DNA of 64,000 bases from Emcibacter sp. (GCF_963675455.1 NZ_OY776217.1:2590001-2654000), one strand, 5' to 3'. Counted from the first letter of the stretch, positions 37,482 through 47,508 are shown. The notes: generated by a model from the letters alone, not told the origin. Numbers and translations: made by a program.

Positions 37482-37543
37482 ATGCCCCAGATCGGGTATT
37501 AAGCCAAACACACAAAAAGTTTGTTCGGGAATTTAAAAGACCC

Positions 37544-39178
37544 ATGACGCGTTATATTTTTATCACTGGAGGTGTTGTTTCTTCTTTAGGGAAGGGCCTC
37601 CTGTCCGCCGCTTTGGGCGCACTTCTTCAATCCCGGGGCTACTCTGTCAGACTGCGCAAGCTTGATCCTTATCTGAATGTGGATCCGGGCACCATGAGCC
37701 CGTACCAGCATGGTGAGGTTTTTGTGACCGACGACGGCGCCGAAACCGATCTGGACCTTGGTCATTATGAACGATTCACAGGTGTTCCCTGTCATCAGAG
37801 TGACAACGTCACTTCCGGCCGAATCTATCAGCAGATCATTGACCGGGAACGCCGGGGCGACTATCTGGGTGCCACAGTCCAGGTCATTCCCCATGTCACG
37901 GATGCGATTAAAACCTTCACCACGAGTGATGTGCCGGAAGGCACGGATTTTGTCCTGTGCGAGATTGGTGGAACTATCGGTGATATCGAAAGTCTTCCCT
38001 TTATGGAAGCCATTCGCCAGTTGGGATATGAACTGGGCCGGGAAAAGGCCATTTTTGTCCATGTTACCCTGGTTCCGTTTCTGTCTGCCGCTGGCGAACT
38101 GAAGACAAAGCCGACACAGCACAGCGTCAAGGAATTGCGCAGTATTGGTATTCAGCCGGAAATTCTGGTCTGTCGGTCCGAACACGAAATTCCTGATTCA
38201 GAACGGCGTAAAATTGCCCTCTTCTGCAACGTCCGGGAGTCTGCTGTAATTCAGGCGCTTGATGCGTCCAGCATCTATGAGGTGCCGCTGAATTACCATG
38301 CCGAAGGGCTGGATGATGAAATTCTGTCTGCTTTCGGTCTTGATCCCGCAAAGACCTCTATCGACCTGTCCAGATGGCATGAGATTGTCGAACATGTGAA
38401 TAATCCCGAAGGGGAAGTCACGATTGCGATTGTCGGTAAATATACCGAACTGAAAGATGCCTACAAATCTCTGATTGAAGCCCTCGTTCATGGCGGGTTC
38501 GCCAATAACGTGAAAGTGAATATTGAATGGTTTGACGCCAAGATATTTACGGAAGAGGATGTGGCGGCACTCCTTGAAAATGTCGACGGCATTCTGGTGC
38601 CGGGCGGTTTTGGCGAACGCGGTGCAGAAGGCAAGATCGCCGCCGCTCAATATGCGCGTGTGCATAAAATCCCCTATTTTGGTATTTGTTTCGGCATGCA
38701 GATGGCCTGTATCGAGGCGGCCCGCAATCTGGCAGGCATCGAAAATGCCAGTTCTACAGAGTTCGGCGAATGCGAAAATCCGGTTGTCGGCCTGATGACC
38801 GAATGGCAGACCGAAAAAGGCACAGAGAAACGTTCCCAGGAAGATGATATGGGCGGCACCATGCGCCTGGGGGCCTACAAGGCCCGCATTCTGCCCGGAA
38901 CGAAAGTATTCGAGGCCTATGGTACCGAAGCCATTTCCGAACGTCACCGTCATCGCTATGAAGTGAACATCAATTACCGTGAGCAGCTGGAAGCGGTCGG
39001 CCTCAAGTTTTCCGGCCTGTCACCCGACGGCCTGCTGCCGGAAATTGTAGAGATAGTGGACCATCCCTGGTATATCGGGGTGCAGTTCCACCCGGAACTC
39101 AAATCAAAACCCTTTGAGCCGCACCCCCTGTTTGCCTCTTTCATCGGGGCTGCTGTTAAACAATCAAGACTGGTATAG
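37544..39178 (+). CDS. pyrG: CTP synthase
   Basis: 544 residues. It aminates UTP to CTP using glutamine. The N-terminal synthase domain starts with YIFITGGVVSSLGKGLLSAA (P-loop). The C-terminal class I glutamine amidotransferase domain has the nucleophile in YFGICFGMQMA and the His-Glu pair in GVQFHPELKSKP. Full length, between secG and eno. Confidence 0.98.
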   Translation: MTRYIFITGGVVSSLGKGLLSAALGALLQSRGYSVRLRKLDPYLNVDPGTMSPYQHGEVFVTDDGAETDLDLGHYERFTGVPCHQSDNVTSGRIYQQIIDRERRGDYLGATVQVIPHVTDAIKTFTTSDVPEGTDFVLCEIGGTIGDIESLPFMEAIRQLGYELGREKAIFVHVTLVPFLSAAGELKTKPTQHSVKELRSIGIQPEILVCRSEHEIPDSERRKIALFCNVRESAVIQALDASSIYEVPLNYHAEGLDDEILSAFGLDPAKTSIDLSRWHEIVEHVNNPEGEVTIAIVGKYTELKDAYKSLIEALVHGGFANNVKVNIEWFDAKIFTEEDVAALLENVDGILVPGGFGERGAEGKIAAAQYARVHKIPYFGICFGMQMACIEAARNLAGIENASSTEFGECENPVVGLMTEWQTEKGTEKRSQEDDMGGTMRLGAYKARILPGTKVFEAYGTEAISERHRHRYEVNINYREQLEAVGLKFSGLSPDGLLPEIVEIVDHPWYIGVQFHPELKSKPFEPHPLFASFIGAAVKQSRLV

Positions 39179-39205
39179 TGCCACCACCAGAACCTAGAGG
39201 ATAAC

Positions 39206-40477
39206 ATGACTGCTATTATTGATATCACCGGCCGCGAAATTCTCGACAGTCGCGGCAATCCGACCGTTGAAGTTGATGTAACCCTGGAAACCGGCGCCTT
39301 TGGGCGTGCGGCGGTACCATCCGGCGCCTCTACCGGCGCCCATGAGGCCGTTGAACTGCGCGATGGCGGCAGTCGTTATCTCGGTAAAGGTGTTCTGAAG
39401 GCTGTCGAAGCGGTCAATGGTGAAATTTATGACGCCCTGACCGGCATGGATGCCGAAGAACAGGTTCTGCTGGATAAAGTCCTCTGTGACCTGGACGGAA
39501 CACCGAACAAGGCTCGTCTTGGCGCCAACGCCATTCTTGGCGTTTCAATGGCCGCTGCCAAAGCTGCCGCCGATGAAGCTGCCCTGCCGCTTTATAACTA
39601 TCTTGGCGGCCCGTCTGCCCGCGTTCTGCCTGTTCCGATGATGAACATCATCAACGGAGGTGAGCATGCCGACAATCCCATCGACATCCAGGAATTCATG
39701 ATCATGCCCGTGGCGGCAGAGAATATTAAGGATGCCGTCCGCATTGGTGCGGAAATTTTTCACACGCTTAAGAAAAAGCTGTCCGATGCCGGTCATAATA
39801 CCAGCGTGGGTGACGAGGGCGGTTTTGCCCCGAACCTGAATGGCACTGAAGACGCCCTCAGCTTTATCATGCAGGCCATTGAAGCCGCCGGTTACAAGCC
39901 GGAAGAAGAGGTAATGCTGGCGCTGGATGCCGCCTCCACCGAATTCTACAAAGGTGGCAAATATGTCCTGAGCGGCGAGGGCAAAACCCTGGACAGCCAG
40001 GGCATGGCCGAATACCTGGCAGACCTGACCAGGCGGTTCCCGATCCTGTCTATTGAGGACGGTATGGCCGAGGATGACTGGGAAGGCTGGAAAATCCTCA
40101 CCGACCTGATTGGCGACAAGGTGCAGCTGGTTGGGGATGATCTGTTCGTGACCAATCCCGTACGTCTTGCCGACGGCATCAAAAAAGGCGTCGCCAACAG
40201 CATTCTGGTCAAGGTGAACCAGATCGGTTCCCTGACCGAGACTTTCGAGGCTGTTGATATGGCGCACCGGGCATCCTATACGTCCGTGATGTCTCACCGG
40301 TCCGGAGAGACCGAGGATGCGACCATTGCCGACCTGGCGGTTGCCACCAACTGCGGACAGATCAAGACCGGTTCTCTTGCCCGTTCCGACCGGCTGGCCA
40401 AATACAACCAGCTGATCCGTATCGAGGAAGCCCTGGGTGAAGCTGCGAAATATGCCGGGAAATCTATCCTAAGGTAA
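39206..40477 (+). CDS. eno: Enolase
   Basis: 423 residues. It converts 2-phosphoglycerate to phosphoenolpyruvate. Landmarks: GREILDSRGNPTVEVDV, PSGASTGAHEAVELRD, NIINGGEHADNPIDIQEFM, the VGDEGGFAPNL loop, the metal Asp in LALDAAS, SIEDGMAEDDWEGW, GDDLFVTNP and SHRSGETED. It lies 27 bp after pyrG and is followed by a terminator. Confidence 0.99.
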   Translation: MTAIIDITGREILDSRGNPTVEVDVTLETGAFGRAAVPSGASTGAHEAVELRDGGSRYLGKGVLKAVEAVNGEIYDALTGMDAEEQVLLDKVLCDLDGTPNKARLGANAILGVSMAAAKAAADEAALPLYNYLGGPSARVLPVPMMNIINGGEHADNPIDIQEFMIMPVAAENIKDAVRIGAEIFHTLKKKLSDAGHNTSVGDEGGFAPNLNGTEDALSFIMQAIEAAGYKPEEEVMLALDAASTEFYKGGKYVLSGEGKTLDSQGMAEYLADLTRRFPILSIEDGMAEDDWEGWKILTDLIGDKVQLVGDDLFVTNPVRLADGIKKGVANSILVKVNQIGSLTETFEAVDMAHRASYTSVMSHRSGETEDATIADLAVATNCGQIKTGSLARSDRLAKYNQLIRIEEALGEAAKYAGKSILR

Positions 40478-40513
40478 TAAATTGCCTTCATTACAAGGCA
40501 GTCATAAAGAATG

Positions 40514-40545
40514 AGGCTCTGAAGGAAACTTCGGGGCCTTTTGTT
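40514..40545 (+). terminator. Terminator after eno
   Basis: AGGC...AAG, GAAA tetraloop, CTT...GCCT forms an interrupted stem followed by TTTTG and TTTG, about 35 bp after the eno stop. The following stretch to ftsB (to 40734) shows no other gene. Confidence 0.75.
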
Positions 40546-40734
40546 TGGGGAGGTATAAAATTATCGATCCGCATCAGGGGCCCGGATGAGGTAAGGATGG
40601 CAGCCGATGCTTTTCTATGGCCTTCAAACATTCCTGCTACCAGATATAGTGTTCAGGCCTAGCGCCTTGACTCTAAAAGAAAAAAAATAACAAAATCACT
40701 TGACCCGTCGAATCACCTGTGATTCTCTAGGGGT

Positions 40735-41067
40735 ATGAAAAAGATACAGGACATCATAAACCGCTTTCAGAAAATGGCTGTGCCTCTCGCCAGCCTGTTT
40801 GTGCTGTCCTATTTCGGCTTTCATGCCCTGCATGGCAAGAACGGTCTGCCGGCCCATGTTGAATTGCAGAAAGACATCGATACTCTTCAGGCAGAGTATG
40901 AGGAAATCCATTCCGTTCGCACGGAACTGGAGACTCATCTTGACCTTCTCGACAGCGATAATGTTGACCCTGACTACCTTGATGAAATGAGCCGGCGCTA
41001 TCTCGGCTACAGTCATGAAGATGAAATTATCATTCAGGAAAATTCAACAACATCTTCATTTATGTAA
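40735..41067 (+). CDS. ftsB: Septum formation initiator FtsB/DivIC family protein
   Basis: 110 residues. A membrane helix (about 14-33, VPLASLFVLSYFGFHALHG) is followed by a coiled coil (about 40-70, LQKDIDTLQAEYEEI) and the short C-terminal region LDSDNVDPDYLDEMSRRYLGY typical of the family. FtsB joins FtsL and FtsQ in the divisome. Its place between eno and pdhA is standard in alphaproteobacteria. Confidence 0.92.
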   Translation: MKKIQDIINRFQKMAVPLASLFVLSYFGFHALHGKNGLPAHVELQKDIDTLQAEYEEIHSVRTELETHLDLLDSDNVDPDYLDEMSRRYLGYSHEDEIIIQENSTTSSFM

Positions 41068-41131
41068 TTTTATTATAAATTACAGGTCAATATTCTGATT
41101 TTTATATCATAACAAAATAATATTTGGCTTT

Positions 41132-41145
41132 ACGTTTCAAAACGT
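41132..41145. promoter_or_regulatory. Palindrome in the AT-rich pdhA upstream region
   Basis: ACGTTT-CA-AAACGT is a perfect 6-bp inverted repeat, about 110 bp before pdhA. A TATAGT at about 41210 could be the -10 of the pdh operon. The 189-bp gap is otherwise plain AT-rich DNA. Tentative operator. Confidence 0.3.
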
Positions 41146-41256
41146 GAAATTAATCATTTCGCGGTTAATTCTATTTTTTTCTTGTTTTTCAATAACTTTT
41201 AACAATTAATATAGTAAATATGAAGTTGCAAAACATCAAAATATAGGCTGAAAAAC

Positions 41257-42336
41257 ATGGCAAACGATGTCTCGCCCCGTAAAAGTGGGGCAAAATCCTC
41301 TTTGAAAACACCTGCAAAATCCCCCGCAAAATCCCCTCGCCGCAGCAAGGCTGCTCCCCGCAAGGAATATGCGGCAAGTCCCGAGGAATTGCTCGAATTT
41401 TATCGGACCATGCTGTTGATGCGCAGGTTCGAGGAAAAAGCTGGCCAAATGTACGGCATGGGCCTGATAGGTGGGTTCTGTCACCTTTATATCGGTCAGG
41501 AAGCGGTTGTAACCGGCATTCAGGCGGCGTTGAAAGAGGGCGACAGCATCATCACCAGCTACCGCGATCACGCCCATATGATTGCCTGTGGCATTGATGC
41601 CAAGGAAATTCTGGCCGAACTGACCGGACGGTCCGGTGGTATCTCCAAAGGCAAGGGCGGTTCCATGCATATGTTCAGTGTGGAACACGGCTTTTACGGC
41701 GGTCACGGAATCGTCGGCGCCCAGGTGCCGATCGGGGCCGGGCTGGCTTTTGCCCATCAATATCGCGGTGTTGACAATGTGTCTGTTGTTTATTTCGGCG
41801 ACGGCGCTGTCAACCAGGGCCAGGTTTATGAGACCTTCAACATGGCCGAGCTTTGGGGGCTGCCGGTTATTTTCATCATCGAGAACAACCAGTATGCCAT
41901 GGGTACGGCGGTAAGAAGAGCTTCTTCCGAGGTTGAGCTGCATCGTCGCGGCGAAAGCTTCAAGATACCTGGAGAGGCGGTTGACGGTATGAATGTACTG
42001 GCGGTTAAAGAAGCAGCTGACCGGGCCGTGGAATGGTGCCGCAGCGGCAAGGGTCCGATCCTTCTGGAAATGAAAACCTATCGATATCGCGGGCATTCCA
42101 TGTCCGATCCGGCAAAATACCGGTCCAAGGAAGAAGTTCAGAAAATGCGGGCGGAACATGATCCCATCGATCAGGTGAAGCAGCGTCTGCTGGACAGTAA
42201 AAAAGTTACGGAAGACGATCTCAAGGTGATTGACAAGGAAATCAAGGCAGTCGTAGCCGATGCCGCAAGTTTTGCCCAGGAAAGCCCGGAACCGGATCCG
42301 TCCGAACTCTATACCGATGTTTTGGCAGCAGAATAA
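41257..42336 (+). CDS. pdhA: Pyruvate dehydrogenase E1 component, alpha subunit
   Basis: 359 residues. It decarboxylates pyruvate with thiamine diphosphate. A basic Lys/Ser/Pro-rich leader (1-32) precedes the E1-alpha domain. Seen: MLLMRRFEEKAGQMYGMG, YIGQEAVVTG, the HGIVGAQVPIGAG segment, the ThDP motif YFGDGAVNQGQVYE with IENNQYAMGT, and the phosphorylation-loop-like YRYRGHSMSDPAKYR. It opens the pdhABC-lpd-lipA-ratA run; the gap to pdhB is 14 bp. Confidence 0.97.
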   Translation: MANDVSPRKSGAKSSLKTPAKSPAKSPRRSKAAPRKEYAASPEELLEFYRTMLLMRRFEEKAGQMYGMGLIGGFCHLYIGQEAVVTGIQAALKEGDSIITSYRDHAHMIACGIDAKEILAELTGRSGGISKGKGGSMHMFSVEHGFYGGHGIVGAQVPIGAGLAFAHQYRGVDNVSVVYFGDGAVNQGQVYETFNMAELWGLPVIFIIENNQYAMGTAVRRASSEVELHRRGESFKIPGEAVDGMNVLAVKEAADRAVEWCRSGKGPILLEMKTYRYRGHSMSDPAKYRSKEEVQKMRAEHDPIDQVKQRLLDSKKVTEDDLKVIDKEIKAVVADAASFAQESPEPDPSELYTDVLAAE

Positions 42337-42350
42337 GAAGGAAGACTGAA

Positions 42351-43727
42351 ATGCCGATTGAAATATTACTTCCCGCCATGTCCCCGACCATGACCGACGG
42401 GACTGTCGCCAAATGGAATGTGAAAGAGGGGGACAAGGTCTCCGCCGGTGATGTTCTTGCAGAAATCGAGACCGACAAGGCGACCATGGAACTGGAAACT
42501 GATGAAGAAGGCACTGTCGGAAAGATTTTTGTACCGGAAGGAACAGAAGAAGTAGCCGTCGGCACCCGGATTGCAGTGTTGCTGGAAGAAGGCGAAGACG
42601 CTTCCGCGCTTGACGGCCTGTCCGATGCGCCGGCGCCCGCAGCCAAGGCCACACCTTCGGCTGAACCGGCAGCAGAGGTTCCGGCAGCCGAGGCTCCTGC
42701 GGCTCTGGCACCCGAGGAAGCTGCCCTGCCGGAAGGCACGACTTTCAAAAAAATAACCGTCCGCGAAGCCCTTCGCGATGCCATGGCGGAAGAGATGCGC
42801 AAGGACGGTGATGTCTTTGTCATGGGTGAAGAGGTGGCTGAATATCAGGGTGCCTACAAGGTCACGCAGGGACTTCTCGATGAATTCGGTCCGCGGCGGG
42901 TTATCGATACGCCAATCACAGAGCACGGGTTTGCCGGGCTTGGTGTAGGGGCGGCCATGGCCGGTCTGAGGCCGGTTGTGGAGTTCATGACCTTTAACTT
43001 CGCCATGCAGGCCATTGACCAGATTATCAACTCGGCCGGCAAGACAAACTATATGTCAGGCGGCCAGATCCGCTGCCCTATGGTATTTCGCGGCCCCAAC
43101 GGCGCTGCCTCCCGCGTGGCAGCCCAGCACAGCCAGAACTATGCCTCATGGTATGCCCATGTGCCGGGTCTGATTGTCATCGCACCTTATGATGCGGCCG
43201 ACTGCAAAGGGCTTCTGAAAGCGGCAATCCGCAATCCGAATCCGGTGATTTTCCTGGAGAATGAAATCACCTACGGACAGAGTTTCGAAGTCCCTGACGT
43301 GGAAGATTATGTGGTGCCAATCGGCAAGGCCAAGGTTGCCCGGGCCGGAACGGATGTCACGCTGGTCAGTTATTCCATTGGCGTCAGGACGTCACTGGAA
43401 GCCGCCGACAAGCTGGCGGAACAGGGCATCAGCGCCGAAGTGATCGACCTGCGCACCATTCGTCCGCTGGATATGGAAACGGTAATCAAATCCGTACAGA
43501 AAACCAACCGGGTAGTCTGTGTCGAGGAAGGCTGGGCCACCTGCGGTGTGTCAGCGGAACTTTCGGCCCGTATTATGGAAGAGGCTTTTGACTATCTGGA
43601 TGCCCCGGTGATGCGGTGCGCCAATGAAGATGTGCCCATGCCTTACGCAGCCAATCTGGAGAAACTTGCCCTGGTAAACGCAGACAAGGTGGTCAAGGCC
43701 GCCAAAGCCGTCTGCTACCAGGATTAA
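42351..43727 (+). CDS. pdhB: Pyruvate dehydrogenase E1 component, beta subunit with N-terminal lipoyl domain
   Basis: 458 residues. Residues 1-80 are a lipoyl domain with the modified lysine in EIETDKATMELE. An Ala/Pro-rich linker (about 85-125) leads to the E1-beta core (about 130-458; VREALRDAMAEEM, VMGEEVAEYQGAYKVTQGL, RCPMVFRGPNGAA). A lipoyl domain fused to E1-beta is a recognised variant in several alphaproteobacteria. The enzyme completes the alpha2-beta2 E1. Confidence 0.97.
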   Translation: MPIEILLPAMSPTMTDGTVAKWNVKEGDKVSAGDVLAEIETDKATMELETDEEGTVGKIFVPEGTEEVAVGTRIAVLLEEGEDASALDGLSDAPAPAAKATPSAEPAAEVPAAEAPAALAPEEAALPEGTTFKKITVREALRDAMAEEMRKDGDVFVMGEEVAEYQGAYKVTQGLLDEFGPRRVIDTPITEHGFAGLGVGAAMAGLRPVVEFMTFNFAMQAIDQIINSAGKTNYMSGGQIRCPMVFRGPNGAASRVAAQHSQNYASWYAHVPGLIVIAPYDAADCKGLLKAAIRNPNPVIFLENEITYGQSFEVPDVEDYVVPIGKAKVARAGTDVTLVSYSIGVRTSLEAADKLAEQGISAEVIDLRTIRPLDMETVIKSVQKTNRVVCVEEGWATCGVSAELSARIMEEAFDYLDAPVMRCANEDVPMPYAANLEKLALVNADKVVKAAKAVCYQD

Positions 43728-43740
43728 GGGGAGAGAAGAT

Positions 43741-45015
43741 ATGCCAATCGAATTACGTATGCCGGCCCTGTCCCCGACCATGGAAAGCGGTACACTTGCC
43801 ACCTGGTCCGTCAAGGAAGGGGATGCTGTGGAAAGCGGCACCATCCTGGCAGAAATTGAAACCGACAAGGCGACCATGGAATATGAAAGCATCGACGAGG
43901 GTGTCGTTGGCAAAATCCTGGTGCCGGAAGGAACCGAGGAAGTTAAAGTCGGTGAGCTGATTGCTCTTCTTCTGGAGGAGGGGGAGGATGCCTCGGTTCT
44001 CGAAGGATATAGCGCCAAAGCAGCTCCAAAACCTGCCGAAGCACCTGCTGTAACAGAAGCCCCGGCTGCAGCGAAAACTGCACCGGCAGTAACGACTTCT
44101 ACACCGGCAGCAAAACCTGCTGCTACGGCTCCTGCGCCGGCAACAGGCGGACGGGTTTTTGCCTCACCCCTGGCCCGGCGTATCGCTGAGCAGCAGGGAT
44201 ATGATATTTCCGCTATTTCCGGCAGCGGTCCGCATGGACGGATCGTGAAGCGGGATGTGGAGGCCTTCAAGCCGGGTGCAAAATCGTCGGCGGCGGCGGT
44301 CGCTATGGGCGGAGTAGATATGGGCGTGGACGCACCTTATCAGGAAATCAAACTGTCCAGCATGCGCAAAACCATTGCCAAGCGCCTGACAGAATCCAAA
44401 CAGAATGTGCCGCACTTCTATCTTGGTGTGGATATCGAACTGGATAATCTTCTGGAAGCCCGCAAGCAGCTTAATGCCATGAGCGACGAATATAAACTGT
44501 CCGTCAACGACTTCATCATCCGGGCCTGTGCCCTGGCGCTGAAAAAAGTGCCGGAAGCCAATGTTCAGTTTGCCGGTGATGTCATGCGCCAGTATGAACG
44601 CGCCGATGTGTCTGTGGCGGTTGCCATTGACGGCGGTCTGGTAACACCCGTGATCCGCGGGGCGGAACACAAGGGCCTGCGTCAGATTTCAGAGGAAACC
44701 AAGGCGCTGGCCAAGAAAGCCCGTGACGGCAAACTGATGCCTGAGGACTATCATGGTGGCACCTTCTCCATTTCCAACCTGGGGATGTTCGGTATCAAAA
44801 CGTTCCAGGCCGTGATCAATCCGCCGCAGGCCGCCATCCTTGCCGTCGGCAGCGGCGAACAGCGGGCTGTGATCAAGAACGGTCAGGTGGTTTCGGCAAC
44901 GGTGATGTCTGTCAACCTGGCCTGTGACCATCGAGCCATTGACGGCGCTGTCGGGGCCAGGTTCCTTGATGCAGTCAAGATCTTCCTTGAAACACCGTCC
45001 ACCATGCTGCTTTAG
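43741..45015 (+). CDS. pdhC: Dihydrolipoamide acetyltransferase (E2 of pyruvate dehydrogenase)
   Basis: 424 residues. One lipoyl domain (1-80; EIETDKATMEYE), an Ala/Pro-rich linker, a peripheral-subunit-binding domain (about 140-175; ASPLARRIAEQQGYDISAIS) and the catalytic acyltransferase domain (about 195-424). The catalytic DHR motif is seen as ACDHRAIDGAVGARF near the C-terminus. It transfers acetyl to CoA and forms the complex core. 13 bp after pdhB and 12 bp before lpd. Confidence 0.97.
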   Translation: MPIELRMPALSPTMESGTLATWSVKEGDAVESGTILAEIETDKATMEYESIDEGVVGKILVPEGTEEVKVGELIALLLEEGEDASVLEGYSAKAAPKPAEAPAVTEAPAAAKTAPAVTTSTPAAKPAATAPAPATGGRVFASPLARRIAEQQGYDISAISGSGPHGRIVKRDVEAFKPGAKSSAAAVAMGGVDMGVDAPYQEIKLSSMRKTIAKRLTESKQNVPHFYLGVDIELDNLLEARKQLNAMSDEYKLSVNDFIIRACALALKKVPEANVQFAGDVMRQYERADVSVAVAIDGGLVTPVIRGAEHKGLRQISEETKALAKKARDGKLMPEDYHGGTFSISNLGMFGIKTFQAVINPPQAAILAVGSGEQRAVIKNGQVVSATVMSVNLACDHRAIDGAVGARFLDAVKIFLETPSTMLL

Positions 45016-45027
45016 GAGACCCGGAAT

Positions 45028-46449
45028 ATGTCTGCACAGAAATTTGATCTTGTTGTCGTGGGTGGCGGGCCCGGTGGGTATGTGGCGGCGATCCGTTCGG
45101 CCCAGCTTGGTCTGAAAACCGCCCTTGTGGAAGCGGAACATCTCGGCGGTATCTGCCTGAACTGGGGCTGTATCCCGACCAAGGCACTGCTGAGATCCGC
45201 AGAAGTCTATCATAATATGAAGCATGCGGCCGATTACGGGTTAAGCGCGGATAATGTCAGCTTTGACATTGAAGCAGTGATCAAACGCAGCCGCGGTGTG
45301 GCCAAGCAGCTCAATTCAGGCGTCAAAGGCCTGATGAAGAAAAACAAGGTCACAGTCTTTGACGGTTACGGAAAACTGGTCAAACCGGGACATATTGCCG
45401 TGGAAAAGGACGGCAAGAAAGTTGCCGACGTGGAAGCCGGTCATATCATCCTGGCCACCGGCGCCCGCGCCCGGGAACTGCCGCACCTGAAGGCGGACGG
45501 TGACCAGGTCTGGACCTACAAACACGCCATGACGCCGAAAGAAATGCCAAAATCCATGCTGGTGATCGGTTCCGGCGCCATTGGCATCGAATTTGCCAGC
45601 TTCTATAACGAATTTGGTGCCGATGTGACTGTGGTCGAAATGATGGACCGGGTGCTGCCGGTGGAGGACGAGGAAATCTCCGCCTTTGCCGCCAAGTCCT
45701 TCAAGGCCCAGGGCCTGAAACTGATGACGGAAGCTTCCGTGACCAAGCTGGACAGGAAAAAGAACAGTGTTGTCTGCACTGTTGAGGATAAATCCGGCAA
45801 GGCCCAGACCATCGAAGTGGAAAAGGTCATCCTGGCCATCGGCATTACCGGCAATGTGGAAGGCATCGGGCTCGAGGAAAACGGTATCAAGGTCGACCGC
45901 GGCCATGTGGTCACCGATGAGTGGGGCTTTACCGGCGTCAAGGGTGTCTATGCCATCGGCGACCTGACCGGTGCGCCCTGGCTTGCCCATAAAGCCAGTC
46001 ATGAAGGTGTTATTGCCGTCGAAAAAATTGCCAAAGACCTTGGTAACAAGGAGATCAGGGACCTGCATCCCATGGACAAGTCCAACATCCCGGGCTGTAC
46101 CTATTGCCGGCCGCAGGTGGCCAGCGTCGGTCTCACTGAAAAAGCCGCCAGGGATAAAGGTTTGAAAATCAAGGTCGGTCGGTTCCCCTTCATCGGCAAC
46201 GGCAAGGCCATTGCCCTTGGCGAGGCGGAGGGCATGATCAAAACCATCTTTGATGAAAAGACCGGCGAACTTCTGGGCGCCCATATGGTTGGTGCCGAGG
46301 TGACCGAACTGATCCAGGGCTATGTTGTTGCCCGGACGCTGGAAACCACGGAAACCGAACTGATGCATACGGTCTTCCCGCATCCGACACTTTCCGAAAT
46401 GATGCATGAATCAGTGCTTGACGCCTACGGCAAAGCCATCCATTTTTAG
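45028..46449 (+). CDS. lpd: Dihydrolipoyl dehydrogenase
   Basis: 473 residues. FAD-binding GGGPGGYVAAIRSAQLG, redox disulfide GGICLNWGCIPTK, NAD-binding GSGAIGIEFASFYNEFG and the C-terminal His-Glu dyad in HTVFPHPTLSEMMHES. It reoxidises dihydrolipoamide of E2. Last enzyme of the complex, followed 33 bp later by lipA. Confidence 0.98.
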   Translation: MSAQKFDLVVVGGGPGGYVAAIRSAQLGLKTALVEAEHLGGICLNWGCIPTKALLRSAEVYHNMKHAADYGLSADNVSFDIEAVIKRSRGVAKQLNSGVKGLMKKNKVTVFDGYGKLVKPGHIAVEKDGKKVADVEAGHIILATGARARELPHLKADGDQVWTYKHAMTPKEMPKSMLVIGSGAIGIEFASFYNEFGADVTVVEMMDRVLPVEDEEISAFAAKSFKAQGLKLMTEASVTKLDRKKNSVVCTVEDKSGKAQTIEVEKVILAIGITGNVEGIGLEENGIKVDRGHVVTDEWGFTGVKGVYAIGDLTGAPWLAHKASHEGVIAVEKIAKDLGNKEIRDLHPMDKSNIPGCTYCRPQVASVGLTEKAARDKGLKIKVGRFPFIGNGKAIALGEAEGMIKTIFDEKTGELLGAHMVGAEVTELIQGYVVARTLETTETELMHTVFPHPTLSEMMHESVLDAYGKAIHF

Positions 46450-46482
46450 GCCAGACGCCAAATTTGAACAGGAAGCATCGTT

Positions 46483-47508
46483 GTGAGCAGTGAAAGCGAT
46501 AAAGTGACCCCGATCAGGGACAATCAAAACCGTCTCCGCAAGCCGGACTGGATCCGGGTAAAGGCGCCGGTCTCCAAAGGCTATCACGAAACCCGCAAGA
46601 TGATGCAGGACCTGAACCTGCATACGGTCTGTCAGGAAGCTGCCTGTCCAAATATTGGCGAATGCTGGGATAAAAAACACGCCACGGTGATGATCCTGGG
46701 GGATACCTGCACCCGGGCCTGCGCCTTTTGTAATATCAAAACCGGCAAGGGTAATCCGGTGGATCCTCTTGAACCGGACAATGTGGCTATTGCCGCCGGC
46801 AAGATGGGGCTCAATCATATCGTGGTTACGTCCGTTGACCGGGATGATCTGGAAGACGGTGGCGCCGATCAGTTTGTGAAGGTGATAAAACGGCTGCGGG
46901 AAGAAGCCCCGGGCACCACCATTGAGATCCTGACACCGGACTTCCGCAACAAACCTGGAGCTTTGGAAAAGGTGATCGAAGCCCGCCCCGATGTGTTCAA
47001 CCACAACTTGGAGACGGTGCCGCGCAACTATACCCGCATTCGCCCGGGGGCCCGCTATTTCCATTCCCTGCGCCTGCTGGACCGGGTCAAGGAAGTAGAC
47101 CCGACCATCTTCACCAAATCCGGTATTATGGTCGGTCTGGGCGAGACAAAGCAGGAAGTGCACCAGGTGATGGATGACATGCGGTCCGCCAATGTGGATT
47201 TCATCACTATCGGCCAGTATCTGCAGCCGACACCACGCCATGCGACGGTGGAGGAATTTGTTAAACCTGATGATTTTGCCAATTACGCCCGGGTCGCCCG
47301 CGCCAAGGGGTTCCTGATGGTGTCTGCATCGCCGCTGACCCGCTCTTCCCACCATGCGGGATCTGATTTTGAAAAGCTGAAGGCCGCGCGGGAGGAAAAA
47401 ATCGCCAAAGAGGGGGCAAAAGCCTTGAAGGTTTCTGGTGATGCACCAGTGGACATTGAGGAAATGGCCCGACTTAATCCCAACCAGTCAGAATCCTCTG
47501 AAGACTGA
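46483..47508 (+). CDS. lipA: Lipoyl synthase
   Basis: 341 residues from a GTG with AGGAAG upstream. Radical-SAM enzyme inserting two sulfurs into octanoyl groups on lipoyl domains. Both clusters are visible: the auxiliary-cluster cysteines in CQEAACPNIGECW and the radical-SAM CxxxCxxC in CTRACAFCNIKTG. Its location behind pdhABC-lpd supplies the cofactor for the PdhB and PdhC lipoyl domains. It overlaps the next gene by 1 bp (TGATG). Confidence 0.98.
   Translation: MSSESDKVTPIRDNQNRLRKPDWIRVKAPVSKGYHETRKMMQDLNLHTVCQEAACPNIGECWDKKHATVMILGDTCTRACAFCNIKTGKGNPVDPLEPDNVAIAAGKMGLNHIVVTSVDRDDLEDGGADQFVKVIKRLREEAPGTTIEILTPDFRNKPGALEKVIEARPDVFNHNLETVPRNYTRIRPGARYFHSLRLLDRVKEVDPTIFTKSGIMVGLGETKQEVHQVMDDMRSANVDFITIGQYLQPTPRHATVEEFVKPDDFANYARVARAKGFLMVSASPLTRSSHHAGSDFEKLKAAREEKIAKEGAKALKVSGDAPVDIEEMARLNPNQSESSED

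Noticed and set aside
41236..42711. 491-codon minus-strand frame opposite pdhA and the start of pdhB
   Set aside because: It is fully antisense to two conserved genes with clear motifs, and its translation is low-complexity with no domain; a codon-bias shadow.
45316..46407. 363-codon minus-strand frame opposite lpd
   Set aside because: Antisense shadow of the conserved lpd gene; no recognisable protein features.
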